A stretch of 64,000 bases of DNA from Coprococcus eutactus (GTDB taxonomy: Bacteria; Bacillota; Clostridia; Lachnospirales; Lachnospiraceae): assembly GCF_025149915.1 (NCBI RefSeq), contig NZ_CP102278.1, forward strand, positions 2,401,501 through 2,465,500. Direction: 5' to 3'. The position numbers and the translations under genes were made by a program. The notes under the pieces are model-generated. The model ran no database searches and was not told the origin of the DNA. It was given only the letters and a program-made list of their open reading frames with translations. Shown here one piece after another: positions 20,336 to 29,136 of the stretch. Numbering within the stretch: position 1 is the first letter of the stretch; each line of letters begins with the position of its first letter.

Positions 20336-20555
20336 TAGAAACGGTGCGAAAGCGCTGTTATGCAGGTGACAGGAGTTGCCTATCAGACTGACGTAAACTT
20401 AATAGTCGTAGCAGGCTGTAGAGTGATGATGCGTGTGATGTTCCGGGAAACAGTGCATGGCTGAGCTTTATAAGGGTTGTTTGTTTACCAAAACCCGGAT
20501 AGGCAGAGATGCCGAAAGAAAACATTCAGGGAGTTCTACTAAGTAGAACTCCTTT
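20336..20555 (+). ncRNA. Candidate structured non-coding RNA of about 215 nt
   Basis: This stretch has its own TATAAT promoter, no convincing reading frame, and ends in a perfect terminator: GGAGTTCTACT/AGTAGAACTCC then TTTTT, at about 20530-20555. Within it AACGGTGC/GCGCTGTT forms a hairpin capped by a GAAA tetraloop (20340-20359). GCCTATC (20378-20384) can pair over more than 100 nt with GATAGGC (20498-20504), and GGGTT/AACCC encloses a 13-nt loop (20474-20496). Such long-range pairing plus a tetraloop is typical of conserved bacterial RNAs. Size and phylum would fit the raiA-motif class or a 6S-like RNA, but I cannot assign a family. Confidence 0.6.
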
Positions 20556-21461
20556 TTATCTGTTATCTTCCACCACTTTCTCCCTCATCTTCGGATCGAA
20601 TTTCCCATTTCGGATCATTGCTATCTCCCGTTTGAACGGCTCGTAGCTTTTCTTGCTGTTTTCCGGGTCTTTGATGTATGGGGATTCCAGGATCTTTGGC
20701 ACTTCCATGAAGTCCGTGTGGTTCATGATGTACATAAGTGGCTCGAAGCCGATCTTGCCAAATCCAAAGTTCTCATGTCTGTCCTTTGCAGCTCCCGGCT
20801 CGTTCTTGCTGTCGTTCATGTGGAATGCCGCTATCTGAGCTTTGCCGATGAGTCTGTCAAACTTCTCCATGACACCGTCAAAGTCGTGTATTATGTCGTA
20901 CCCCGCATCGCTGGTGTGGCAGGTGTCAAAGCATACTCTGAGCTTGTCATTGTAGTTAACGCCATCATATATGCGTGCCAGCTCCTCGAAGCTTCTTCCG
21001 ATCTCGCTCCCCTTGCCCGCCATGGTCTCAAGCGCTATATGGCATGTAGTGTCTGCGGTCAAGACTTCATTCAGTCCCTTTACTATGCTCGCTATTCCCT
21101 TGTCCACGCCCTCTCCAACATGTGATCCAGGATGAAGGACTATCGTATGTGATCCCATAGCCGTAGCTCTCTCTAATTCCTTTGCAAGAAATTCAACTGC
21201 TATCTCATATGTTGCAGGATTTACGGTATTTGCAAGATTGATTATGTATGGTGCATGGACCACGAACTCCTCTATGCCGTGCTGCGCCATGAGTTCATGA
21301 GCTTCCTGTATCTTCAGCTCCGATATATCCTTGCGCCTCGTATTCTGCGGTGCTCCAGTGTATAGCATAAATGTATTTGCCCCAAATGATACAGCATCCC
21401 TAACGGAGCCAAGCATCATATCCTTGCCTGACATGCCTACATGACATCCCAATTTCAACAT
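20556..21461 (-). CDS. nfo: Deoxyribonuclease IV (endonuclease IV)
   Basis: The protein begins [14 protein letters not shown] and carries the metal ligands of endonuclease IV along the TIM barrel: [57 protein letters not shown] and ILESPY. The enzyme cleaves DNA 5' to abasic sites and removes blocked 3' ends during base-excision repair. Its length of 301 aa is typical of Firmicutes. It converges with the putative ncRNA, whose terminator hairpin probably serves both. It appears to be transcribed alone. Confidence 0.95.
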   Translation of the reverse strand: MLKLGCHVGMSGKDMMLGSVRDAVSFGANTFMLYTGAPQNTRRKDISELKIQEAHELMAQHGIEEFVVHAPYIINLANTVNPATYEIAVEFLAKELERATAMGSHTIVLHPGSHVGEGVDKGIASIVKGLNEVLTADTTCHIALETMAGKGSEIGRSFEELARIYDGVNYNDKLRVCFDTCHTSDAGYDIIHDFDGVMEKFDRLIGKAQIAAFHMNDSKNEPGAAKDRHENFGFGKIGFEPLMYIMNHTDFMEVPKILESPYIKDPENSKKSYEPFKREIAMIRNGKFDPKMREKVVEDNR

Positions 21462-21703
21462 ATTTTTTCCCTCCGGTTGTATTTTTCTATTTCTCTGTGT
21501 AATAATCTGCCTATCTCAAACTAATCCAGCCTATTTCTAACTACCACACATGTCACAGTTTCTGTTTTTGCTGAATTTAAATAAATAATAGTGTATAATT
21601 TTCATATGTTTCCATCAACTCACATACGATCTGATATTTTATTCCTATCAGATGCACAATTCCTATTATAAACATCTTACTACAAAAAAGGGAGTGAACT
21701 ATT

Positions 21704-22063
21704 ATGATTTTAAAAAATGTACTGATCGTGGTTAAAGATATTGAACGATCAAAGAAATTCTACAAAGATATCTTTGGGCTGGATGTAATATTGGACAACG
21801 AAGGAAATGTGATATTAACTGGTGGTCTGGTGCTTCAGGACTACTCCATCTGGACCGATTTTATTGATGCTCCTGTAATATCTCACAATAATGCATGTGA
21901 ACTCTATTTTGAAGAACCCGACATCGAGGCATTTGCTCTGAAACTGGACAAGAGTCCTTATGATATACATTATGTAAACAGATTGATGACTCACTCATGG
22001 GGACAGCGCGTTATCAGATTCTATGATCCGGACGGAAACCTGATCGAGGTTGGCACACCTTAG
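21704..22063 (+). CDS. VOC (glyoxalase/bleomycin-resistance) family protein
   Basis: Two beta-alpha-beta-beta-beta modules of about 60 residues each are visible: VLIVVKDIERSKKFYKDIFGLDV opens the first, and the second ends with the family signature RFYDPDGNLIEVG. VOC proteins bind metals and act as isomerases, dioxygenases or drug-binding proteins. Nothing in this 119-aa protein or its neighbours fixes a substrate. GGGAG precedes the ATG by 9 nt. Upstream a TATAAT near 21594 may be its promoter. Confidence 0.8.
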   Translation: MILKNVLIVVKDIERSKKFYKDIFGLDVILDNEGNVILTGGLVLQDYSIWTDFIDAPVISHNNACELYFEEPDIEAFALKLDKSPYDIHYVNRLMTHSWGQRVIRFYDPDGNLIEVGTP

Positions 22064-22199
22064 ACGGAAAGTATTTTGCCTATACCCATTCCTATCATTT
22101 CATGTTACAATTAATTATTACATATCATAGGCTGTCGTTTATGATACATGCAGGGGCTTATGCGTCTGCTCTACTACCACAATTGGAGGACAAATATTT

Positions 22200-22625
22200 A
22201 TGAGTAACACAGGAAGAACCTGTAAGGTTCATTACACAGGAACATTTAACGACGGAACCAAGTTTGATTCATCATATGACAGAGGCGAGCCAATCGAGTT
22301 CGTATGCGGCGCAGGTCAGATGATACCTGGATTTGACCAGGCTGTTGAGGGTATGAATGTCGGCGACATAATCGATGTTCATCTCCGCCCAGAAGATGCA
22401 TACGGAATGCCTGATCCAGAAGCCATCATCAAGGCTCCTCTTGCAGATATGCCTGGCGCTGAGAATCTTGAGGTCGGCAATCAGGTATACCTTGCCAATT
22501 CCATGGGACAGCAGTTTCTTGTGAAAGTTATCGAAAAAGATGATGAATCTATCACATTTGACGCCAATCATGAGATGGCTGGCAAAGAGCTGAACTTTAA
22601 GATCGAGCTTGTATCAGTGGACTGA
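22200..22625 (+). CDS. FKBP-type peptidyl-prolyl isomerase (SlyD-like)
   Basis: The N-terminal CKVHYTGTFNDGTKFDSSYDRGEPIEF and GQMIPGFDQAVEGMNVGD form the FKBP core. The segment after HLRPEDAYG, roughly residues 65-125, is the insert-in-flap chaperone domain of SlyD-type proteins, with NQVYLANSMGQQF and DANHEMAGKELNF. It should act as a cytosolic folding helper that isomerises prolyl bonds. The metal-binding His-rich tail of E. coli SlyD is absent. At 141 aa it is complete. The next gene starts 73 bp downstream, so the two may be co-transcribed. Confidence 0.9.
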   Translation: MSNTGRTCKVHYTGTFNDGTKFDSSYDRGEPIEFVCGAGQMIPGFDQAVEGMNVGDIIDVHLRPEDAYGMPDPEAIIKAPLADMPGAENLEVGNQVYLANSMGQQFLVKVIEKDDESITFDANHEMAGKELNFKIELVSVD

Positions 22626-22698
22626 TCCGCATGTGGATATAGTTTTTATATCTGGTATATTTCTATTTTTTCAACATTACATAAGATAAGAAGGGACA

Positions 22699-23418
22699 GT
22701 GGCGGTCATGAATATATACATAGACGAATCAGGATCAATCAACAGGTATCATACAAGCGACCTGTATTTTGTTGTGTCTATGATACATGTTCTTGATCCC
22801 ATTGCCCTTGAAAGAGCATATAAGAGATTTATCTCTTCAAATTACGAGATGCTTCTTGATCTGGACAGTGATAAGGTTGACGATATGACTGGAAAGATAG
22901 TCAAACACGGTGGCAGGATGTTCCGTGACGGCAAATTCCGTGAACTCAAGGGTGCGCAGTTTGACAGGGATATGAAGCACATATTTGTGGATTACTTTTC
23001 TAGGAAACATCACTTTGACGTGTACTATATCATGATGAAGAATGAGAACCTGCCAAGCCGTTTCTTTGACAACATATCCAGAACGTTTAACTACTCCATC
23101 AAATCCGCACTGCTATACTTTATCCAAAGCGGATACCTCCCGGACGAAAGCTGTTTTCTTCAGCTCGACGAAAGGAATGAGCGGGTAGAGAACAAATCAT
23201 TCCTAGAGAATTATCTAAACACAGAGCTCTCTCTCTCCGGACAGGTCGCCGGAGATTTCTCAGTGAGTTACTTTGATTCATCCTGCAACAAGTTTATCCA
23301 GATAGCCGATGTATTTTCCAATCTGTTCTATTCTCATTTACAGACCGGACATTATGTCGATGAGTTGGGACTCATGAAGGAACTGGGAATCCTAAAAGGA
23401 ATATATGAGATGCCTTAA
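22699..23418 (+). CDS. DUF3800 family protein
   Basis: The protein opens with MNIYIDESGS, the hallmark of DUF3800, and has the later conserved acidic sites LQLDERNER and the QIADVFSNLF segment. DUF3800 has an RNase H-like fold with a presumed metal site and is often found near mobile elements, but its activity is not established. Two starts compete: GTG 22699 close to AAGGG, and ATG 22708 which begins directly at the conserved motif with a long spacing. A REP-like palindrome follows the stop by 8 bp. Confidence 0.8.
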   Translation: MAVMNIYIDESGSINRYHTSDLYFVVSMIHVLDPIALERAYKRFISSNYEMLLDLDSDKVDDMTGKIVKHGGRMFRDGKFRELKGAQFDRDMKHIFVDYFSRKHHFDVYYIMMKNENLPSRFFDNISRTFNYSIKSALLYFIQSGYLPDESCFLQLDERNERVENKSFLENYLNTELSLSGQVAGDFSVSYFDSSCNKFIQIADVFSNLFYSHLQTGHYVDELGLMKELGILKGIYEMP

Positions 23419-23425
23419 TTTTTTT

Positions 23426-23448
23426 GGGGACGGAGGTGCCTGTCCCCC
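23426..23448. repeat. REP-like palindrome, copy 2
   Basis: GGGGACGGAGGTG is followed by CCTGTCCCCC. It differs from copy 1 at the centre (TG for TA) and lies just after the DUF3800 stop codon. Confidence 0.8.
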
Positions 23449-23462
23449 CTTTCGCAGAAACT

Positions 23463-23512
23463 AAAAAAGGATTGAACCTTACGATCAATATCGCGGTTTC
23501 AATCCTTTTTTT
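23463..23512. terminator. Bidirectional terminator between DUF3800 and the NSS transporter
   Basis: AAAAAAGGATTGAACC pairs with GGTTTCAATCCTTTTTT with one bulged base. A second, weaker inverted repeat (TACCAATAG near 23515 and CTGTTGGTA near 23590, with CCTTCGA/TCGAAGG inside) follows and may be a structured 3' end of the transporter transcript. Confidence 0.75.
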
Positions 23513-23709
23513 AATACCAATAGCCTTCGAGCGATGCTCACACAGAACACTTACATAGATAAACGCACTATCGAAGGACTTACTGTTGGTACTTATATAA
23601 TAACATTTGGTTGACATAAAATCAAGTCTATGGCCATAAAAATCCGTAAAAATCTTATCAAAACTTGCCAACCAAAATCTTGTCAAAAATCCAATATAGA
23701 TTCAAAAAA

Positions 23710-25233
23710 CTATCTGTCAGATGGCTGGTGCCCACTGACATCTCCGCCGCCATCCCTGCGGCTGTGCCCGAATGCCAGATAGCCAATAAACAATACAAAC
23801 AATAATGCAACGCACATCCAGATACACAGCAATAGTGTTCCCTTAGGTGCAAATGTATCATAGTAGCCCTTGAAGTAGATGACAACTATGATCAATGGCA
23901 GCACATATGACATATATTTTCTGAGATACCGCGGGAATGGCTTGCCAATTCCTGCGTCTGCCTCTGCGACAAAATTGTCAAATCCCCATCCGTTCTTTCT
24001 GGTGCAGAACAACACAAACAGCAGTGATCCAAGTGGAAGTATATTGTTCGACACAAGGAAGTCCTCCAGATCCATGATGTTGGAACCGGCTCCCATCGGA
24101 GCAATCTTTGACAATATGTTGAAGCCTAACACTGCCGGCATGGAAAGCACTGATATTCCAATCAGATTGATGATCAAAGACTTCTTTCTCTTCCAGCCAA
24201 ACATATCTATGCTTATGGAAATAATATTTTCAAACACCGCTATAACCGTGGAAAGTGCCGCAAATGACATGAATATAAAGAACAGTACTCCCCATACTCT
24301 TCCCCCCGGCATATGGTTGAACACATTTGGCAGCGTCATAAACAAAAGTGATGGTCCCTTGTCGGGACTGATCCCATAGGCAAAACATGCCGGAAGAATG
24401 ATCACACCTGCCATCAATGCAACAAATGTATCAAGATACATAACACTCTTCGCCTCTCCTGAAAGCTTATGTTCCTTTCCTATGCAGCTTCCAAAAATTT
24501 CCATGGAACCCATACCAACGCTGAGCGTGAAAAACGCCTGAGTCATGGCATCGAACAGAACATTTCCCCAGCCTCTCGCATTTGCTCGCTCTATACTTGG
24601 GACAAGGTAGAACTTAAGTCCCTCTTCATTTCCCGAGAGCATAAGTGAATTCACAGCCATGACTATCATCAGGATGATAAGGGCGATCATCATAACCTTT
24701 GTCACCCTCTCCACTCCATTCTGAAGTCCCAATGAGCATATGCCTATGCAGCACGCTATGACCGCAAGTGTCACCACAGCCATAAGTCCTGGTGAAGCAA
24801 GCATCTCTGAGAACCTGCCCTCTATGACCTCAACAGCCTCTCCGTGCAGCTGCCCGGAACCCATGACATACACATAATAAACCATCCAGCCCGCTACCAT
24901 GGTGTAGAACATCATGAGCAGATAATTGCCTGCGTACGCGTACCAGCTGAACTTGTGCCAGTTGCCTCCCGGCGGTGCCAGTTCCCTAAGAGCTGATCCT
25001 ACGCTCTTTCCACTGCCTCGCCCGATGGCAAACTCACATGTCAATATCGGATATCCCAAGAGCAGTAGAAACAGTATATATATCACGATAAATATCGCGC
25101 CGCCGTTCTGCCCACATATATACGGGAATTTCCACACATTTCCAAGACCTATGGCACACCCTGCAGACACAAGGATGAAGCCAAGTCTTGAGGCGAACTT
25201 TTCCTTGTCGCCGTTGTTATTATCTTTACTCAT
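23710..25233 (-). CDS. Sodium-dependent transporter of the NSS (SNF) family
   Basis: The N-terminal FASRLGFILVSAGCAIGLGNVWKFPY is the diagnostic first helix of neurotransmitter:sodium symporters, with the unwound GCAIGLGN ion/substrate site. A second helix (GGAIFIVIYILFLLLLGYPIL) and the cluster FFTLSVGMGSMEIFGS follow. About 11-12 membrane helices fit 507 aa. Bacterial members import amino acids with sodium. The specific substrate cannot be read from sequence. It is a single-gene unit ending at a bidirectional terminator. Confidence 0.9.
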   Translation of the reverse strand: MSKDNNNGDKEKFASRLGFILVSAGCAIGLGNVWKFPYICGQNGGAIFIVIYILFLLLLGYPILTCEFAIGRGSGKSVGSALRELAPPGGNWHKFSWYAYAGNYLLMMFYTMVAGWMVYYVYVMGSGQLHGEAVEVIEGRFSEMLASPGLMAVVTLAVIACCIGICSLGLQNGVERVTKVMMIALIILMIVMAVNSLMLSGNEEGLKFYLVPSIERANARGWGNVLFDAMTQAFFTLSVGMGSMEIFGSCIGKEHKLSGEAKSVMYLDTFVALMAGVIILPACFAYGISPDKGPSLLFMTLPNVFNHMPGGRVWGVLFFIFMSFAALSTVIAVFENIISISIDMFGWKRKKSLIINLIGISVLSMPAVLGFNILSKIAPMGAGSNIMDLEDFLVSNNILPLGSLLFVLFCTRKNGWGFDNFVAEADAGIGKPFPRYLRKYMSYVLPLIIVVIYFKGYYDTFAPKGTLLLCIWMCVALLFVLFIGYLAFGHSRRDGGGDVSGHQPSDR

Positions 25234-25776
25234 ACACTTTTCCTTTCACAGATATCAGTATTATTTGCGTCAGATGTTTACTTCAAACTGTTACATTCTA
25301 TATTATTTTTTCATTTATGCTGACACATACCTTGTGATTGTAACATACATTACAGCATTTGTGTGTTTAAACTTTTACAGTGTGAAGCAAATTTTATCCC
25401 GTATTTGAACCAGATAAAATACAGCTATTTTTATGTTTGCTGTGCATTTTCAACAAGTGTATTTTCATACAAAATAAATCTATTAATTTACATATAAAGG
25501 ATTACATTTTTCCATATTATATTTTATTATAATAAGTAGAATGTTCTTAATACTATTAAGACCGTTCTCCGTATTCTGAGGCAGATTTCTGTGTGGGATT
25601 GCAGTACCTTACCTTATTTCATAAGTTTTCGCTGAAAACTTGTGATATACCTTATAAACCACCAGCGCATAGCTGCAAGTGCGCTGCTCGCATTATGGAG
25701 AAACAAATAGTAACACATGCGCCGCGCGAAGTGCATATATATGCGCATGCTACATTTTTTAAGGAGGACATTTATT
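25234..25776. other. Divergent regulatory spacer upstream of the GH13 gene
   Basis: About 540 bp between the leftward transporter and the rightward glucosidase. The first 330 bp are AT-rich, with a TATAAT at 25528-25533 that could serve the glucosidase. The following 240-nt leader is GC-richer and has small hairpins (AGTTTTC/GAAAACT near 25625, GCGCAT/GTGCGC near 25670). No riboswitch class or cre site was recognised. Short open frames here have no ribosome site. Confidence 0.45.
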
Positions 25777-27369
25777 ATGGCTACATGGCTTAAAGATGCA
25801 ATTTTTTATGAAATATACCCACAGAGTTTCTACGATACCAATGGTGATGGAATCGGTGATTTCAACGGAATCACCGCAAAGCTTGACTATATCAAGTCTC
25901 TTGGATGCAACGCTATCTGGATGAATCCATGCTTTGATTCACCATTTTCTGATGCGGGCTATGATGTAAGGGATTACAAGAAGGTTGCCGAGAGATACGG
26001 CACCATGGATGATATCAAAAACCTTTTTACCGAGGCTCATAAGAGGGATATGCATATCCTTCTCGACCTTGTTCCAGGCCACACATCAGAGGAGCACGCA
26101 TGGTTTACCGAGAGCAAGAAGCCTGAGACAAATGAGTACACTGACAGATATATGTGGACTGACGGATGGCTCTGCGGCGGTGCAGGTCTCAACTACATCG
26201 CAGGTGAGACACCTCGAAATGCAGCCTACATCGTCAATTTCTTCAAATGCCAGCCGGCTCTCAACTATGGTGTTCTGAACCCAACCGAGAGATGGCACAA
26301 GAGCATGTACGATCCTGCATGTATCGCGACAAGGGAAGCTATGAAGGACGTGTGCCGTTTCTGGCTTGATGCCGGATGTGACGGATTCCGTGTTGATATG
26401 GCTGACTCACTTGTAAAACACGACGATGCGAACAAGAGCGGAACTGTCGCTGTATGGCAGGATATTCTCGGTGACATTCACTCCGAATACCCAGAATCAG
26501 CATTTGTATCTGAGTGGGGAAAGGCTGAGCAGTCCATCAAGGCAGGCTTCGATATGGACTTCTATCTTGACTGGATGGGCAACGGATATAACTCTCTGGT
26601 AAGAGATTACGAAGCTCATCTGAATGCATTTGCATCTCTTCCGGAGAAGCTCGATGACAGCGTGGCAAACAACAGCTTCTTCAAGGCTGACAGCAAGGGA
26701 ACCTGCGACCACTTCATTGATGAATATATGGGAAGATATGAGCAGATAAAGGACAAGGGCGCCATCGCCCTCATCACAGGAAACCACGACACCACACGTA
26801 TCAGCTACGGACTCTCTGAGGACGAGTTAAAGCTTGCCTACGCATTCTTCCTGACTATGCCCGGCAATCCATTCATCTACTATGGCGATGAGATCGCCAT
26901 GAGATTCAGAAGCATGGCAAGCAAGGAGGGCGGATTTACAAGAACCGGTTCAAGAACTCCTATGCAGTGGAGCTCAGGTGAGAACATGGGATTCTCAACA
27001 GCACCGGCAGACAAGCTTTACCTCCCAGTTGATCCAGCGGAAGGAGCTGCAAATGTTGAAGCTGCTGAAGCGGATCAGAACTCGCTTCTCAACACAGTTA
27101 AGTCGCTCACCGAGCTCAGACACTCACAGGCTGATCTTCTCGACAAGAGCAATCTTGAGATCATCAGCAGAAAACCTCTGGTATACAAGAGAGGAAACCT
27201 GATCCTTGCAGTGAATCCTAAGAATACTGCCACTCAGTCAAGAAAACTTGCTGAATTGACAGATGACGCAAAGGTTATCTATTCTATAGCAATAAACGGC
27301 ACACAGCCAGGCATCGCTGACGGAGTTATCACTCTTCCGGCACAGAGCTTTGTTGTGATAATGAACTAA
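25777..27369 (+). CDS. Glycoside hydrolase family 13 alpha-glucosidase
   Basis: The four GH13 regions are intact: DLVPGHTS (97-104), GFRVDMADS with nucleophile D207, FVSEWGK with acid E246, and ITGNHDTTR with D338. The opening DAIFYEIYPQSFYDTNGDGIGDFNGI is typical of oligo-1,6-glucosidase and related cytosolic alpha-glucosidases. Region I has GHTS where most family members have NHTS. There is no signal peptide, so it should act on imported oligosaccharides, in parallel with the GH31 enzyme at 11.4 kb. ATG 25777 has AAGGAGGA 8 nt before it; upstream in-frame codons lack one. Confidence 0.9.
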   Translation: MATWLKDAIFYEIYPQSFYDTNGDGIGDFNGITAKLDYIKSLGCNAIWMNPCFDSPFSDAGYDVRDYKKVAERYGTMDDIKNLFTEAHKRDMHILLDLVPGHTSEEHAWFTESKKPETNEYTDRYMWTDGWLCGGAGLNYIAGETPRNAAYIVNFFKCQPALNYGVLNPTERWHKSMYDPACIATREAMKDVCRFWLDAGCDGFRVDMADSLVKHDDANKSGTVAVWQDILGDIHSEYPESAFVSEWGKAEQSIKAGFDMDFYLDWMGNGYNSLVRDYEAHLNAFASLPEKLDDSVANNSFFKADSKGTCDHFIDEYMGRYEQIKDKGAIALITGNHDTTRISYGLSEDELKLAYAFFLTMPGNPFIYYGDEIAMRFRSMASKEGGFTRTGSRTPMQWSSGENMGFSTAPADKLYLPVDPAEGAANVEAAEADQNSLLNTVKSLTELRHSQADLLDKSNLEIISRKPLVYKRGNLILAVNPKNTATQSRKLAELTDDAKVIYSIAINGTQPGIADGVITLPAQSFVVIMN

Positions 27370-27390
27370 GTATTTTATATTTTCGCGGAG

Positions 27391-27431
27391 CAGCCGCCAA
27401 GGTCTTGTGCAAGCACAGGCTTTGGCGGCTG
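27391..27431 (+). terminator. Hairpin after the GH13 gene
   Basis: CAGCCGCCAAGG pairs with CTTTGGCGGCTG around a 17-nt loop. The T-run is weak, so it may be a poor terminator or a stability element. Confidence 0.5.
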
Positions 27432-27558
27432 TCACTATATCTTAAGAAGCCCACGAAGCAACCTTACATCTCTTCTTCCCTGTAGTCACCGTCCCAAACT
27501 TGTGGTAATATGAAATGGATTATATTCTTGTATGACCTGCGGACAATATTAATAAAAC

Positions 27559-27587
27559 ATTTGCAGATCATTTGCAAATAATTTGCA
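27559..27587. promoter_or_regulatory. Three iterated ATTTGCA repeats upstream of proA
   Basis: ATTTGCA occurs at 27559, 27570 and 27581, exactly 11 bp apart, one helical turn each. It lies about 100 bp before the proA start and is a plausible binding array for a regulator. The rest of the 320-bp gap from 27370 is AT-rich promoter-like DNA. Confidence 0.5.
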
Positions 27588-27689
27588 GTCCACTGGGATA
27601 TGCACATAATATACACAAAATATACAAAGCTGATATAAATGTATATAAAGAAGGTTTACAAATTACTTTTATAAAGGAGAACAAGACAT

Positions 27690-29036
27690 ATGAACATGCA
27701 GGAAGCAACTTCTAAAATGAAGGCCGACAGTTACAAGATGGCGGCACTGTCAGAGGATACAAGAAACAATATACTAGCACATGTAAAGGACGCACTCATC
27801 GCACATAAGGATGAGATATTTGCGGCAAATGCAAAGGATATGGCTGCTGCCGAGGAGAACGGGATCGCAGCATCAGTCAAGAAGAGACTGAAGTTCGACG
27901 AGCACAAGCTTGCTGACGTGACAAATGGAATCAATGAGCTCATAAAACTCGCTGATCCGGTTGGACAGATCCAGCTTAAGAGAGAGCTTGACGAAGGTCT
28001 GGTGCTTCAGAGAGTGTCATGCCCTATCGGTGTCATTGGAATCATATTCGAGGCAAGACCGGACGCGCTGGTCCAGATATCATCATTGTGCATCAAGAGC
28101 GGCAACTGCGCTGTCCTCAAGGGTGGCAAGGAGACAGCCAACACCAACAAGGCACTCTTCGATGTAATCTACAGCACAGCAGTTGCAAATGGAGCACCTG
28201 AAGGCTGCATGCTCCAGGCAAGTCAGCACAACGAGATCGATGAGCTTCTGTCCTGCAACAAATCAGTGGATCTTCTCATACCTAGGGGCTCAAATGCATT
28301 TGTGCAATACATCATGAACAACACCAAGATTCCTGTCATGGGACACGCAGACGGAATCTGCCACACATACATAGACAAGGATGCTGACATAGATAAGGCG
28401 ATTCCTATAATCATAGACGCAAAGACCCAGTACACTGCTGCATGCAATTCGACCGAGACACTGCTCATTCACAGGGATGTGGCAGATGAGATGCTCCCTG
28501 CAATAGCCAGATCACTTAAAGATCACGGAGTAAAGCTTCGCGGAACAGCTGAAGCTGCGGAGATTATTAAACGGGCGTACACAACTGACGGTCAGACCAA
28601 CGGTTCACATACGAAAGCCGCAACCGACAGCCAGAACGATTTTGAGATCATGGGAGACGACGATTTTAATACGGAATATCTTGATCTGATCCTCTCTGTA
28701 AAAATCGTGAATGACGTTCAGGAAGCAATTGCTCACATCAACCACTTTGGTTCACACCACACAGACTGTATCGTGACTGAGAACGCTGATACTGCTGCCC
28801 TCTTCATGCAGCTTGTCGACTCAGCCGGAGTATACCAGAACTGCTCCACAAGATTTGCCGACGGTTTCAGATATGGATTTGGTGCAGAGGTCGGTATCAG
28901 CACCAGCAAGATCCACGCAAGGGGACCTGTCGGTCTCGAAGGGCTTGTCACCTACAAGTATAAACTCTATGGACACGGTCAGATCGTGGACGACTATGCA
29001 ACCGGCAAGAAACAGTTTCACTTTAAAAATCTGTAG
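27690..29036 (+). CDS. proA: Glutamate-5-semialdehyde dehydrogenase (gamma-glutamyl phosphate reductase)
   Basis: An aldehyde-dehydrogenase fold with catalytic C252 in TAACNSTETLL, plus CPIGVIGIIFEARPD, KGGKE and the C-terminal HARGPVGLEGLVTYKYKLYG, identifies ProA. It reduces gamma-glutamyl phosphate to the semialdehyde in proline synthesis. It is about 30 residues longer than usual because of a hydrophilic insertion near 295-325 (TDGQTNGSHTKAATDSQN region). The usual partner proB is not in the window. The start has AAGGAG 10 nt upstream; an in-frame ATG two codons on is an alternative. REP-like palindromes follow. Confidence 0.95.
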   Translation: MNMQEATSKMKADSYKMAALSEDTRNNILAHVKDALIAHKDEIFAANAKDMAAAEENGIAASVKKRLKFDEHKLADVTNGINELIKLADPVGQIQLKRELDEGLVLQRVSCPIGVIGIIFEARPDALVQISSLCIKSGNCAVLKGGKETANTNKALFDVIYSTAVANGAPEGCMLQASQHNEIDELLSCNKSVDLLIPRGSNAFVQYIMNNTKIPVMGHADGICHTYIDKDADIDKAIPIIIDAKTQYTAACNSTETLLIHRDVADEMLPAIARSLKDHGVKLRGTAEAAEIIKRAYTTDGQTNGSHTKAATDSQNDFEIMGDDDFNTEYLDLILSVKIVNDVQEAIAHINHFGSHHTDCIVTENADTAALFMQLVDSAGVYQNCSTRFADGFRYGFGAEVGISTSKIHARGPVGLEGLVTYKYKLYGHGQIVDDYATGKKQFHFKNL

Positions 29037-29048
29037 ATATCGTCTCTT

Positions 29049-29070
29049 GGGGACGGAGGTGCCTGACCCC
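29049..29070. repeat. REP-like palindrome, copy 3
   Basis: GGGGACGGAGGTG followed by CCTGACCCC, in the short spacer after proA. It is in direct tandem with copy 4 only 9 bp away. Confidence 0.8.
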
Positions 29071-29079
29071 ATTTGATGA

Positions 29080-29100
29080 GGGACGGAGGTACCTGACCCC
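29080..29100. repeat. REP-like palindrome, copy 4
   Basis: GGGACGGAGGT followed by ACCTGACCCC. The phrase ACCCCATTT is repeated after copies 3 and 4 and again at about 29108, showing local tandem duplication just before the YhgE operon. Confidence 0.8.
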
Positions 29101-29136
29101 ATTTACGACCCCATTTACATAAAGGATTACCAAAAT

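Noticed and set aside
20336..20555. RNase P RNA, tmRNA or SRP RNA
   Set aside because: The universal GAGGAAAGTCC core, the tRNA-like ends of tmRNA and the SRP helix 8 tetraloop region are not seen.
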